Source: a virus
IMG/VR virus record: IMGVR_UViG_3300028361_000136
Location: 1 to 21,933 of that record
Length of the DNA: 21,933 bases
Strand: one strand, 5' to 3'
Under the pieces are notes generated by a model, which saw nothing but the letters and a program-made list of their open reading frames with translations, was not told the origin of the DNA and searched no databases. The translations under genes were made by a program, and so were the position numbers. Shown piece by piece: positions 15,212 to 21,933 of the stretch. The stretch's first letter is position 1. The number at the start of each line of letters is the position of its first letter.

Positions 15212-15479
15212 CCAGTTCTATGTTCAGCCAGCGAAATACGACTGGAGCGGTGGAGGGAGCGAAAACCCAGACAAGCGGCTTTCAGGCTTAATGGGCCTGA
15301 ACCAGCAACCACAACAGCCAAATGCCTTCGCATCGCAGACCCCCGGCGCACCGCAGCAGCCTGGCCGGGTTGACGCCTCCAGCATGGGACAAGACCCCAT
15401 AGGTGGCGAAGGTGAAATGGACGGGGATTTCTTCAGTATGCTTGCGGCTAACATCGCCAGCGCGTTCGGGGGCAGCTAA
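15201..15479 (+). CDS. Small ejection-module protein sharing an N-terminal motif with the next gene
   Basis: 92 residues, with an 11-base overlap with the upstream gene and a GAGAG ribosome site at 15190-15194. It opens with QFYVQPAKYDWSG, almost the same as EFYVQPADYGSGW at the start of the following gp20-like protein. The middle is disordered (Gln, Pro, Gly, Asn) and the end has a short hydrophobic helix (FFSMLAANIASAFGG). It may be a minor virion or ejected protein or an assembly helper. P22 has no gene in this place between 7 and 20. I do not know its family. The shared leader motif and tight coupling make it likely that it acts with the ejection proteins. Confidence 0.68.
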   Translation: MQDNQFYVQPAKYDWSGGGSENPDKRLSGLMGLNQQPQQPNAFASQTPGAPQQPGRVDASSMGQDPIGGEGEMDGDFFSMLAANIASAFGGS

Positions 15480-16726
15480 TGGCCAATCGTGAGTTTTACG
15501 TTCAGCCCGCAGACTACGGCAGCGGATGGCGCGAAGGCGCGGCCATGATTGGCGACTACCGACAAAAGCAAGACCAGCAAGCGTATCAGGAGGCGGCAAA
15601 GAAAGCGGCAACCGAAGCTATGCAGTCGGGCGACCCTCGAAAGATTCGTGAGGCGGTGATTCAGTTCCCTGAGATCGCCAAAACCATGACCGATATGTTT
15701 GGCTTCACGAATGACCAGACAAAACAGGTCGCCAAAGAAGCCTATCGAAAAGCGCTGTCTGATCCGCAGAACGCAGGGCGGCATCTGCAAGACGGCATTA
15801 GCCAGGTAACGCAGTTCGGTGGCAGGCCGAACACTATGGCCGCAGACCTGCAAATGTTCCAGCAAAACCCCGAGGCGGGGCTAAAGAACATGCGAGTCGG
15901 CTATGCGGGCATTGCGTCAGAGGAAGAATATGGCGCCATGTTTGGCGAAGATGAAGGCATGGGCGGGCCTACCCCGGCAGCAATTCGAGTCTTTGAGGCC
16001 AACGCAAAAGCCGCTGGACTGGAGCCTGGCACCCCTGAATATATAAGGGCGGCACAGATTGAGCTTGGGCTTCAGCCTCGCGCCGGTATATCCGCGCAAG
16101 AAAGAATAGCCGGCGACCCGTCACTGAGCACTCAGGTCGCAGCCAGTGGCGCACAACAGGCGGGAGCGTCCGAGGGCGCAAGGCTAAACGCGCAGCTTGC
16201 GACAAAGCCAGCCATTGAAGGCGCTGTAACCACCGCAAGAGTTACTGCCGAGGGTCAGGCTAGGTCAACCAATCCAGAAGCACAAAAAGCCATTCAGATG
16301 GAGATCACGAGCGCCAGAGACACAATCGCTCAGATTGACAACCTGACATCGAATGACGACTACCTAAATGCAATCTCAGGCATTCGCGGAAAGCTCACAC
16401 CGATTCCAGGCACGCCAGGCTTTGATGCCGAGGTAGCATTCAATCAATTTAAAGACAGCCTAACCCTTGAGAACCTTGGAAAAATGTCAGGCGTACTTAC
16501 TGATAGGGATATTCAGTTGCTGAGCAGTGCAGCGAGCGGTCTAGCCTTGGGCATGTCACGCGCTGCCCTAGAGTCTCGCATGGCAATCATTAGAGGCGTA
16601 CTAGAGAGCAAGTCAGCAAGTGCGCGAGCTAAGTTGGAAAAAATGATGGGCGGTGAAGTTCAGGCACCAGCCGGCCAGCCCCCGCAGCGAATCCGCCTTG
16701 ATGCCAACGGGAATATAATCCAATGA
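15479..16726 (+). CDS. DNA ejection protein, gp20-like
   Basis: 415 residues (P22 gp20 is 471). The start shares its A with the previous stop (TAATGG). After the FYVQPADY leader it is largely alpha-helical and Ala, Gln and Lys-rich, for example RQKQDQQAYQEAAKKAATEAM and TKQVAKEAYRKALSD. A central stretch resembles AAQIELGLQPRAG, and the C-terminal half is helical with AQIDNLTSNDDY, FNQFKDSLTLENLGKMSGVLTDRDIQLL. That last segment recalls domains seen in ejection proteins of other podoviruses. In P22, gp20 leaves the virion with gp7 and gp16 to build a conduit across the cell envelope. The assignment rests on order, composition and the neighbouring gp16-like gene, not on a unique motif. Confidence 0.75.
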   Translation: MANREFYVQPADYGSGWREGAAMIGDYRQKQDQQAYQEAAKKAATEAMQSGDPRKIREAVIQFPEIAKTMTDMFGFTNDQTKQVAKEAYRKALSDPQNAGRHLQDGISQVTQFGGRPNTMAADLQMFQQNPEAGLKNMRVGYAGIASEEEYGAMFGEDEGMGGPTPAAIRVFEANAKAAGLEPGTPEYIRAAQIELGLQPRAGISAQERIAGDPSLSTQVAASGAQQAGASEGARLNAQLATKPAIEGAVTTARVTAEGQARSTNPEAQKAIQMEITSARDTIAQIDNLTSNDDYLNAISGIRGKLTPIPGTPGFDAEVAFNQFKDSLTLENLGKMSGVLTDRDIQLLSSAASGLALGMSRAALESRMAIIRGVLESKSASARAKLEKMMGGEVQAPAGQPPQRIRLDANGNIIQ

Positions 16727-18675
16727 TCGAAGTTGAGCTCCCAGATGGTCGCATAGTCGAGATCGACACTGACGACCCGCAGCAGGCGGCAAAGGCCGCG
16801 CAAAAGTTTATGCAGAGCCAGCCAGCCACTGAGGCCCCGCAAGATGCCCCTATGCCTGAAGGGAGCTTTGCCGACTCCATTATTGAGCCAATCCAGGCGA
16901 TAGCCGGTGGAATGGCTACTCAGGCAGTATCCGGCTTATCGGGCATTGCAGGCGCTGTGATGCCAGGGCCGCAAGGCCAAGGGCTTGCCACCATGCAGCA
17001 AACGCAACAGGCATTGCCAGACTTTGCCCCTGAGACTCAAGCAGGGCAGCGAGGGATGCAGACAGTGGGCGATCTGATAGAGCGGGGCGTTGACCTTGTA
17101 AACTTCCCCATATCGGGGCTTGCTGGGCTTGCCGAGCTTATTGGCAGCGGCGGAAATATCGACAGCGCAGCAAGCGTGGTTGGTCGCGTTCAAGAAGAAG
17201 GTGTAGGCCCGATGATGGGCGATGCCGTTCTTGAGTCCACAGGATCGCCGGCACTGGCTACAGCGGCAAGCATGGCACCCGACATTGCCGGGGCGGTTGC
17301 AGGTTTTAAGGGCGGGCAGATTGCAAGTAAGCCAGCTATCGCAAAGCTGAAGCAAATGGCCGATGCCAGAAAGCAAAAAATCCTTTTAACGCCTGACGGT
17401 GAGTTATCGCCTGTTTTTGAAAGGGCATTGAAGCGAGAAGGTATAACACTTGATGCCATTGTTGACGATATTCAAGCGCTGCCGGAGATAGCCGACCCCA
17501 GGCAGGCTGTCAGAGATCTGATTAAGAAAAAGATCCAGCGCGGCGATACTGATGGCGCTTTAGCCACAAAGCGCCTTGATACGATGGGCAACATTGTTGA
17601 TGACCCGCTAGGCGCTGCGGCAGTCAAGCAGGGATTTGCGCCGGGTGATGTGCAAGCTATAAAGAATGCAAAGCTTGGCAGCAATAGAGCCATGCAGGAA
17701 ATGGTACGGATTAATCAGTCTATCTTTGATAACACTCGACGTGCCGTTGATATTCAACCTACCGACGTTATCGGGCGCTCTGCAATAGGCCGGTTTAATC
17801 ACATACGCGACACGGCGAACCGGGCCAGCCAGGAACTAGATTCTATTGCCAGCAGCCAGCTAAAAGGCCAGCAGATAGATTCTGCGCGTGTTACTGACGC
17901 CTTTTACCAGCAGTTAGCCAATCGTGACATAAAGATAGATGCGTCAACCTTTCCGCCTAAGCTGGACTTTAAAGGTTCAGCCATATCAAAGAGCCGGGCA
18001 GATCAGCGTGTTGTGCAAGATACGCTAGACCTTCTGTCAGAAGATGAAGTGGTTGACGCACTCAGAGCACACAAGTTGAAGCGCCAACTGGACCGGATGA
18101 TTGACTACAAGAAGGGGAAGCCTGGAGAGCTAACACCCGACGGTGAGCGGGTGGCCAAATCAATCAGAAAAGCTCTTAACGATTCTATCCGCGATGTTAA
18201 CGATGACTACGCACGAGTTAACGATACGCTCAGCCAGTCTCTGACGGCCATAGGCGACTTTAAGGATGTTCTAGGGCCATCCATTAACCCATTTGCCGAG
18301 GGAGCCGAGAAAGCCGTAGGACGCGATCTGAGGGGCTTGCTCAGTAACCGAAAAACTCAAACCAAGCTAGAGAATGCGGTCAGACAACTGGACGAGGTGG
18401 CCAAAGACCTCGGCGGCGAATTTACTGACGATATTGGCGACCTGGTGAACTTTAACGGCATACTTCAGGGTCGCTTTGGGTCTACTCGTCGAGAGTCATT
18501 TGCTGGTCAGATAGGGTCAGAGATAAGCCGTAACGCAAACACCGCACTAGAAGGCAAAGCCGGATTGACTCGAATGGCGATTGATAAAGCCGGGGAAGGC
18601 ATCGAGGCAGCACGAAACATCAACGACCAAGAAGCGTTTAAGGCAATTAATAGACTTTTGAGGGAAAGACAATGA
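16723..18675 (+). CDS. DNA ejection protein, gp16-like, membrane-active
   Basis: 650 residues (P22 gp16 is 609), ATGA-coupled to the previous gene. The N-terminus IEVELPDGRIVEIDTDDPQQAAKAA is a motif often found at the start of large phage ejection proteins. Several Gly/Ala-rich hydrophobic stretches follow (about residues 53-85, 126-145 and 174-203). They could insert into the host membrane, in line with the membrane-perturbing role of P22 gp16. The remaining ~430 residues are charged and helical, including a likely coiled coil (KLKRQLDRMIDYKKGKPG). No lysozyme or transglycosylase motif is seen. It is the last of the ejection set and is followed, in ATGA overlap, by the tailspike adaptor. 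Confidence 0.78.
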   Translation: MIEVELPDGRIVEIDTDDPQQAAKAAQKFMQSQPATEAPQDAPMPEGSFADSIIEPIQAIAGGMATQAVSGLSGIAGAVMPGPQGQGLATMQQTQQALPDFAPETQAGQRGMQTVGDLIERGVDLVNFPISGLAGLAELIGSGGNIDSAASVVGRVQEEGVGPMMGDAVLESTGSPALATAASMAPDIAGAVAGFKGGQIASKPAIAKLKQMADARKQKILLTPDGELSPVFERALKREGITLDAIVDDIQALPEIADPRQAVRDLIKKKIQRGDTDGALATKRLDTMGNIVDDPLGAAAVKQGFAPGDVQAIKNAKLGSNRAMQEMVRINQSIFDNTRRAVDIQPTDVIGRSAIGRFNHIRDTANRASQELDSIASSQLKGQQIDSARVTDAFYQQLANRDIKIDASTFPPKLDFKGSAISKSRADQRVVQDTLDLLSEDEVVDALRAHKLKRQLDRMIDYKKGKPGELTPDGERVAKSIRKALNDSIRDVNDDYARVNDTLSQSLTAIGDFKDVLGPSINPFAEGAEKAVGRDLRGLLSNRKTQTKLENAVRQLDEVAKDLGGEFTDDIGDLVNFNGILQGRFGSTRRESFAGQIGSEISRNANTALEGKAGLTRMAIDKAGEGIEAARNINDQEAFKAINRLLRERQ

Positions 18676-19199
18676 CCCCAATTCAGACCAATAAGCCCGT
18701 GTTTTTCGACTCAGAAGGCGAGCCCCTGAACGGGTCCATCTTCATTGGCCAGCCCGACCAAGACCCACGCGCATCACCAAAAACCGTGACGCTTCGTGAT
18801 TCGGGCGGCGTCGAGTTCCCCGCAGGCACGAAACTGAACGTCAACGATGGCCGCATCACTTACAACGGAAAGCCCATCATTGCGCTCGTTGACGGCAACT
18901 ACTCCATGCTGACGCTGGACGAGTCGGGCGCCCAGGTGGATTACTCGCCGCTGGTAGAAGTGCCGGGAGGTAGTGGCGCCGACTTTACTGGCGTAATTCG
19001 CTTCGGCCTGACGCTGACCAACATCAAAGCCTTTGACGTGTCTGTGGGTGACGCTGTGCGCAATATCGGCAAGGTTACGGCCACCGATGGCGAGGGCAAG
19101 GACTGGCTTGTAACGAGCAATACGGGGTCATCTGGCGATGACGTGGATTTGATTGATTTCAGCAACGGCTTGCAGGGCCAGAGCTACACCATCGCATAA
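18672..19199 (+). CDS. Tailspike head-binding adaptor (P22 gp9 N-terminal domain type), no receptor domain
   Basis: 175 residues. Residues ~5-95 match the P22 tailspike head-binding domain: KPVFFDSEG, LNGSIFIGQPDQDP (P22: GKIYIGQIDTDP), RITYNGKPI (P22: KIVYNGQLV), and YSMLTLDESGAQVDY (P22: HSMAIYDANGSQVDY). Residues ~100-175 form a second small domain (VRNIGKVTATDGEGKDWLV) common after such head-binding domains. The protein stops where the beta-helix of the P22 spike would begin. It would trimerise on the gp10 hub and carry another protein, most likely the fibre encoded next. GAGGG at 18660-18664 serves as ribosome site; the start overlaps the upstream stop (ATGA). Confidence 0.85.
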   Translation: MTPIQTNKPVFFDSEGEPLNGSIFIGQPDQDPRASPKTVTLRDSGGVEFPAGTKLNVNDGRITYNGKPIIALVDGNYSMLTLDESGAQVDYSPLVEVPGGSGADFTGVIRFGLTLTNIKAFDVSVGDAVRNIGKVTATDGEGKDWLVTSNTGSSGDDVDLIDFSNGLQGQSYTIA

Positions 19200-19208
19200 G
19201 GAGTCATA

Positions 19209-20285
19209 ATGGCCACGGTACAAAGCTACCCCGTCCGACCGTTCACCGAGCAGCAAAAATTCTTTGTTTATGACCCGGCATCAAAAACCAGCTCACTCGT
19301 GACCGGTGCGGATATTAAGCAATCCATTCAGGCAGGTGAGTCTGCCGTTGTCGCAACCTCAACATTTAAAGCACTGAAAACAGAAAGCTACAAAGTTGGC
19401 ACGATTGTCCAGACTTCTGGCGGCGAAGCGATCGCTGACGAATCGAATGGCCTGTACGTCATTCAACCCCCAGGCAGTGGCGGCACCGTAATATTCAACG
19501 GCAACGAGGCCGTGGAGCTTCCGCTGGTTAACTTTGTAGTATCAGACGCATCTAGTGCCACAGTTGTGAATGACGCCGGTACACGCACGATAGAGGTGCT
19601 GGCCGATGCGGTAGACCTTAAAATATTCCGCGCCACGAATGCCGCTGCCGTTGCAGCACTTCCGGCAGTCGCAGGCTATCAAGTGCTCATGTCCGGCGCC
19701 CCCTCCGGCCTCTTTGAGTTCTCCACAACCAACTTTGCCTCAGCCGTTGGCAATGACCCCGGCAAGCTCGTTTACATCCCGCCATCGTCTGACGCGACGG
19801 GTGCGAGTGGTGCGTGGGTGAAAAAAAGCGGCACTGAAGTTGGCGAGGTCATTACGTTCGCCGGTAATGCCGCGTCGCTGAACCGAAAGTATGGCCAAGG
19901 CTGGCGCATTGCTGATGGCACTGACGGCACGCCAAATCTAACAGACGCTTTCCCGAAGTTCGGCACGTTCGTGCAGAAGTCAGATACAGGTGGCGCGAAA
20001 ACTATTACGCCCGCGGGCTCTGTTTCGGTGGCCAATCACACGCTATCAGTTGCGCAAATGCCATCTCACGATCACCCGGTGCCAATGTATGTCGGCAGTG
20101 GCGCGTTTGGTAGACCATTACACCAAGGCGGCGCCTCAACAAGCAATGCAAGCACCAGTGGCGCAGGAAGTAACGGCGCTCACGCTCACGGCGCATCCTT
20201 TAGCGGCTCTAACCACACCAACGAACCCCAATTTACCTACCTCGTTCCCCTCTACTTCACCGGCGTTGCTGGCTCTTACTCATAA
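19209..20285 (+). CDS. Tail fibre with collar-type receptor-binding tip
   Basis: 358 residues, with a strong AAGGAG five bases before the ATG. The N-terminal ~40 residues (YPVRPFTEQQKFFVYDPASK) are typical of phage fibre leaders. Residues ~52-108 and ~142-208 (TFKALKTESYKVGTIVQTSG; VYIPPSSDATGASGAWV-like YIPPSSD to GAWVKK) resemble neck modules that precede beta-helices in tailspikes. From ~211 a tail-collar type domain begins: GEVITFAG, YGQGWRIADGTDGTPNLTDAF, TLSVAQMPSHDH, then a Gly/Ser/Asn-rich stretch with HAHG. The SHDH and HxH groups recall the metal-binding trimer tips of T4 gp12 and gp37. It would bind the host receptor. The Gly/Ser-rich tip is the part expected to vary among relatives. 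Confidence 0.82.
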   Translation: MATVQSYPVRPFTEQQKFFVYDPASKTSSLVTGADIKQSIQAGESAVVATSTFKALKTESYKVGTIVQTSGGEAIADESNGLYVIQPPGSGGTVIFNGNEAVELPLVNFVVSDASSATVVNDAGTRTIEVLADAVDLKIFRATNAAAVAALPAVAGYQVLMSGAPSGLFEFSTTNFASAVGNDPGKLVYIPPSSDATGASGAWVKKSGTEVGEVITFAGNAASLNRKYGQGWRIADGTDGTPNLTDAFPKFGTFVQKSDTGGAKTITPAGSVSVANHTLSVAQMPSHDHPVPMYVGSGAFGRPLHQGGASTSNASTSGAGSNGAHAHGASFSGSNHTNEPQFTYLVPLYFTGVAGSYS

Positions 20286-20294
20286 GGACTGACT

Positions 20295-20888
20295 ATGATT
20301 GTCACCATGATTACAGAAGATAGCTCGATTACAGTTGACGGCGACCAGATAAAGGTTCCGGTTGCTGCGGATTTGGGCGAGTGGGCTGTTCAGTTTGACG
20401 GTGAAAGTGCAGAGGTGGAATACAGCGACAACCGGCCCAACGAAGTGATTAATGCGGCCACTTTCTATGCCCGATACCAGTCAGACATTGACGTACACGC
20501 GGCGGCTCGATTGGCACTGAATGAAGCCGAAGCGCTGGCAAGTATACCCACCACAGCGCAACTCATCGCACAACTAACGGCAGAGCGGAAGTTGCAAGAG
20601 CAGCAAGGTGTAACCGTTAACGACATACGATACGCGGGCGACCCCAGTAACCGGCAGGCAATAGCCGAGGCCATGCAATTTATGGCCGACGCTGAAGCAA
20701 CCGAGTTCCCGGTATGGAAAGACTCTGACGATGTGTTTCACGCTAATCACCCACTGACCGATGTAGTTGGCGCCTACCGGGCCATTGGAGTGCGCCGTGT
20801 GCAGCTTATCGCAGCAGAAGGTCAGTATGCCGCGCAGGTGGTTGACGGCTCGCTGACAGAGGTCACAGGGCTAACTTGGCCGCAATAA
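20295..20888 (+). CDS. DUF4376-like tail fibre accessory or assembly protein
   Basis: 197 residues, with AAGGA seven bases before the ATG. The N-terminal ~100 residues are acidic (WAVQFDGESAEVEYSDNRPNEV), and the C-terminal ~95 residues look like a DUF4376-type domain (ERKLQEQQGVTVNDIRYAGDPSNRQAIAEA, FPVWKDSDDVFHANH, LIAAEGQYAAQVVDG). Proteins with this domain are commonly encoded right after tail fibre genes in phages and prophages, where they are thought to help fibre assembly or form a cap. The immediate upstream gene here is a fibre, which fits. No catalytic motif is visible. I quote two long helices only in part; the boundary of the domain is approximate. Confidence 0.68.
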   Translation: MIVTMITEDSSITVDGDQIKVPVAADLGEWAVQFDGESAEVEYSDNRPNEVINAATFYARYQSDIDVHAAARLALNEAEALASIPTTAQLIAQLTAERKLQEQQGVTVNDIRYAGDPSNRQAIAEAMQFMADAEATEFPVWKDSDDVFHANHPLTDVVGAYRAIGVRRVQLIAAEGQYAAQVVDGSLTEVTGLTWPQ

Positions 20889-20902
20889 TTGAGGCATGAA
20901 CC

Positions 20903-21271
20903 ATGAGCAACCCAATCACCCGAAGCGCCGCTTGGCGCTTTTTTTATGTGCGAATTTATCGCCGGCTGAAGCTGGCCTGGCTGCTGCTTCGCGCCTACGT
21001 GTTCAATCTGTTGGTTGCCGGTGATACGTTTCTGAATACCGTCATCGGTGGTGATCCCGGAGAAACCATCAGCTCACGCATGGGCAAAGGTAAGCTAAAA
21101 GGCCAGCCGGTGCATACCTTCCTTAGCCGTGTGATTGATGCCGTGTTCAAGGTTCTGTTCAACGAGTCTGACCACTGCGTTAACGCCATCCAGCACGACG
21201 AGGGCAAGGGTGCGATTTCAGAGGTTATCAACCGCTACCGGGCTGGGAATAAGCACCTCTGGAAACCTTAA
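20903..21271 (+). CDS. Small amphipathic phage protein of unknown function
   Basis: 122 residues from an ATG with GAGG eight bases upstream (20891-20894). A strong terminator (20923-20945) is encoded within codons 7-15, so a start at GTG 20948, just after it, is the main alternative (107 residues). The body has a basic and hydrophobic N-terminal helix (RIYRRLKLAWLLLRAYVFNLL), the motif GGDPGETISSRMGK, and a C-terminal part with HCVNAIQHDEGKG. The GGDPxETxSSRxGK motif is one I have seen in small phage proteins near lysis or late operon ends, but no function is established to my knowledge. The 3' end overlaps by 44 bases with the convergent minus-strand gene. Confidence 0.65.
   Translation: MSNPITRSAAWRFFYVRIYRRLKLAWLLLRAYVFNLLVAGDTFLNTVIGGDPGETISSRMGKGKLKGQPVHTFLSRVIDAVFKVLFNESDHCVNAIQHDEGKGAISEVINRYRAGNKHLWKP
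20923..20945 (+). terminator. Rho-independent terminator at the end of the late operon
   Basis: AAGCGCC (20923-20929) pairs with GGCGCTT (20934-20940) across a GCTT loop and is followed by five more T bases, giving a run of seven. The stem is seven base pairs with a GC-rich core. It lies 35 bases after the DUF4376-like gene. Unusually, it sits inside the first codons of the next gene if that gene starts at its best ribosome site. It works on the plus strand only; the opposite direction has no T-run. Confidence 0.87.
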
Positions 21272-21479
21272 AGGTGCCAATGTAAGGGCTTGAGCCTCCA
21301 TCCTTGTCGGCATCTCTAGCGAGCGCATTAAATGACGCATCCATAATGCTGTCTGTTAATTTAGCGCCATTAAAGTTTATGCAATCGTTGAGTTGATCGT
21401 TTAGTGCGCACTCCAATTCCGCAATCCTTTCCTCAAGCTCGATGATTGTCTTGGTAATCCATGGCCCATTATCCGGCAT
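21228..21479 (-). CDS. Small coiled-coil hypothetical protein, last gene of the minus-strand operon
   Basis: 83 residues. A very good ribosome site (GGAGGG, seven bases before the ATG on the minus strand) supports the start. The N-terminal third forms a likely coiled coil (TIIELEERIAELECALNDQLND); the rest is polar and has no recognisable domain. It overlaps the upstream minus-strand gene by 11 bases, so translation is coupled. Its stop codon lies inside the last plus-strand gene, which it faces convergently. Small accessory proteins like this are common in phage early operons. Function unknown. Confidence 0.68.
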   Translation of the reverse strand: MPDNGPWITKTIIELEERIAELECALNDQLNDCINFNGAKLTDSIMDASFNALARDADKDGGSSPYIGTFKVSRGAYSQPGSG

Positions 21480-21864
21480 TGTCAGTCCCTCCAGTCTTGC
21501 TGGCCTCGTTGCGCAGAATCAAATCACGCTCGTAATCCCAGCTATTCATGGGCGTATGATTTGGCTGGCTGCTATGCCGATACATTTCCTCGCCGCACAT
21601 ACACACCCCGGTCTCAACGGGAGCCTGATTGATAAATGATTCAAGCTCAGCCACCCGCGCCTGCAAGCGCTCATTCTCTGCAATCAGCCCCACATTTACT
21701 TTGCCGTTATCGGTGACAACAGGCAGCGTATCAGCCCGCACATACTTCACCGCTTCCTCCGGGTCACAGTGATCTGACGGGGCGCTTGACTCGCACCACA
21801 CCATGCCGGGGTAGCCCTCGATGTCTTCGCCGGGGATTAGATATATAATCTCGGGAGTGCTCAT
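21469..21864 (-). CDS. Accessory protein with coiled coil and CxCG metal-binding-like motif
   Basis: 131 residues from the ATG at 21864, chosen for AGGAG eight bases upstream and an ATGA overlap with the preceding gene; a further ATG at 21909 lies inside that gene. The N-terminal half (IYLIPGEDIEGYPGMVWCESSAPSD, EEAVKYVRAD) resembles the body of Ead/Eaa-type accessory proteins that many temperate phages encode in their early regions. A coiled coil follows (AENERLQARVAELESFI), then GVCMCGEEMYRHSSQPNHTPMNS, a Cys-x-Cys-Gly group with two histidines that could bind zinc. Such proteins are not virion parts and are of unknown function. Family naming here is tentative. Confidence 0.72.
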   Translation of the reverse strand: MSTPEIIYLIPGEDIEGYPGMVWCESSAPSDHCDPEEAVKYVRADTLPVVTDNGKVNVGLIAENERLQARVAELESFINQAPVETGVCMCGEEMYRHSSQPNHTPMNSWDYERDLILRNEASKTGGTDNAG

Positions 21865-21933
21865 TCGCTTTGCTCCTGCTTTGATCCATGCAGCGGGCAA
21901 TCTTGCCATTTAACCTCGCCGCAAAGGCATACA
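21861..21933 (-). CDS. 3' end of a small Cys/His-motif protein (partial)
   Basis: Only the last 23 codons are inside the window; the gene continues past the right edge. On the minus strand the frame reads CLCGEVKWQDCPLHGSKQE and ends in a TGA at 21861-21863 that overlaps the next ATG as ATGA. The CxCG followed by CPLHG looks like a small zinc-binding motif, and it recalls the CMCG motif of the gene downstream. The overlap geometry and the Cys/His pattern are the evidence that this short stretch is a gene end rather than chance. Confidence 0.6.
   Translation of the reverse strand, partial: VCLCGEVKWQDCPLHGSKQEQSE

Noticed and set aside
21254-21276. Weak inverted repeat CACCT...AGGTG near the convergent gene ends
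   Set aside because: Five-base stem with a long loop and no T-run on either strand; not credible as a terminator.
21865-21909. ATG at 21909 as start of the CxCG minus-strand protein
   Set aside because: It lies inside the upstream minus-strand gene end, and the ATG at 21864 has a better ribosome site (AGGAG) and an ATGA overlap.
1-21933. tRNA genes, CRISPR array, insertion sequence, attachment site
   Set aside because: I scanned for cloverleaf-like spans, regularly spaced repeats, transposase motifs and terminal repeats and saw none that I could support.

Overview
The window is about 22 kb of a P22-like, short-tailed double-stranded DNA phage or prophage genome. It starts inside the lysis cassette, runs through the late morphogenesis region, and ends in a small operon on the opposite strand. 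The best diagnostics are a P22 gp5-type coat protein, a 472-residue gp10-type tail stabilisation protein, a gp4-type tail accessory factor, a P22-type portal, three consecutive ejection-type proteins and a P22-tailspike head-binding domain. An i-spanin and lipoprotein o-spanin pair shows a Gram-negative host, most likely a gammaproteobacterium. The genus cannot be read from the sequence. No integrase, repressor, tRNA, insertion sequence or CRISPR array is visible, so temperate or lytic lifestyle is undecided.

Layout on the plus strand: (1) 3-1656, lysis: the end of an M15 peptidase endolysin, three small membrane proteins that include the holin candidates, and an Rz/Rz1 pair with the o-spanin gene partly embedded in the i-spanin gene. 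(2) 1656-5471, three beta-rich proteins: a concanavalin-like jelly-roll protein, a beta-domain protein, and an Ig/FN3-like repeat protein. They sit between lysis and packaging genes and are the most distinctive accessory block. (3) 5468-9510, packaging: small terminase, large terminase and portal. (4) 9511-9618, the only gap with a convincing promoter, followed by scaffold and coat and then a strong intrinsic terminator at 11903-11927. (5) 11952-14411, tail machine: gp4-like, gp10-like, a 78-residue unknown in the gene 26 (tail needle) slot, and a GNAT-fold gp14-like protein. (6) 14411-18675, ejection proteins like gp7, gp20 and gp16, plus an extra 92-residue protein. (7) 18672-20888, host recognition: a stand-alone head-binding adaptor, a separate collar-type fibre and a DUF4376-like partner. 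(8) 20903-21271, a small protein of unknown function with a strong terminator inside its first codons.

The minus strand from 21933 to 21228 carries three tightly coupled small genes. They read toward the late operon and their last stop lies inside its last gene. Two have CxCG-type cysteine/histidine motifs.

Most genes are joined by ATGA, TAATG or TGATG overlaps, so translation is strongly coupled. No stretch over 300 bases lacks a gene; the largest gap is 108 bases (9511-9618). The most interesting departures from P22 are the split tailspike, the absence of a long coiled-coil tail needle gene, an S74-like chaperone signature at the C-terminus of an ejection protein, and the three-gene beta-domain block before the terminase genes. 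All family assignments come from recognising motifs, lengths and gene order by eye; no database search was run.
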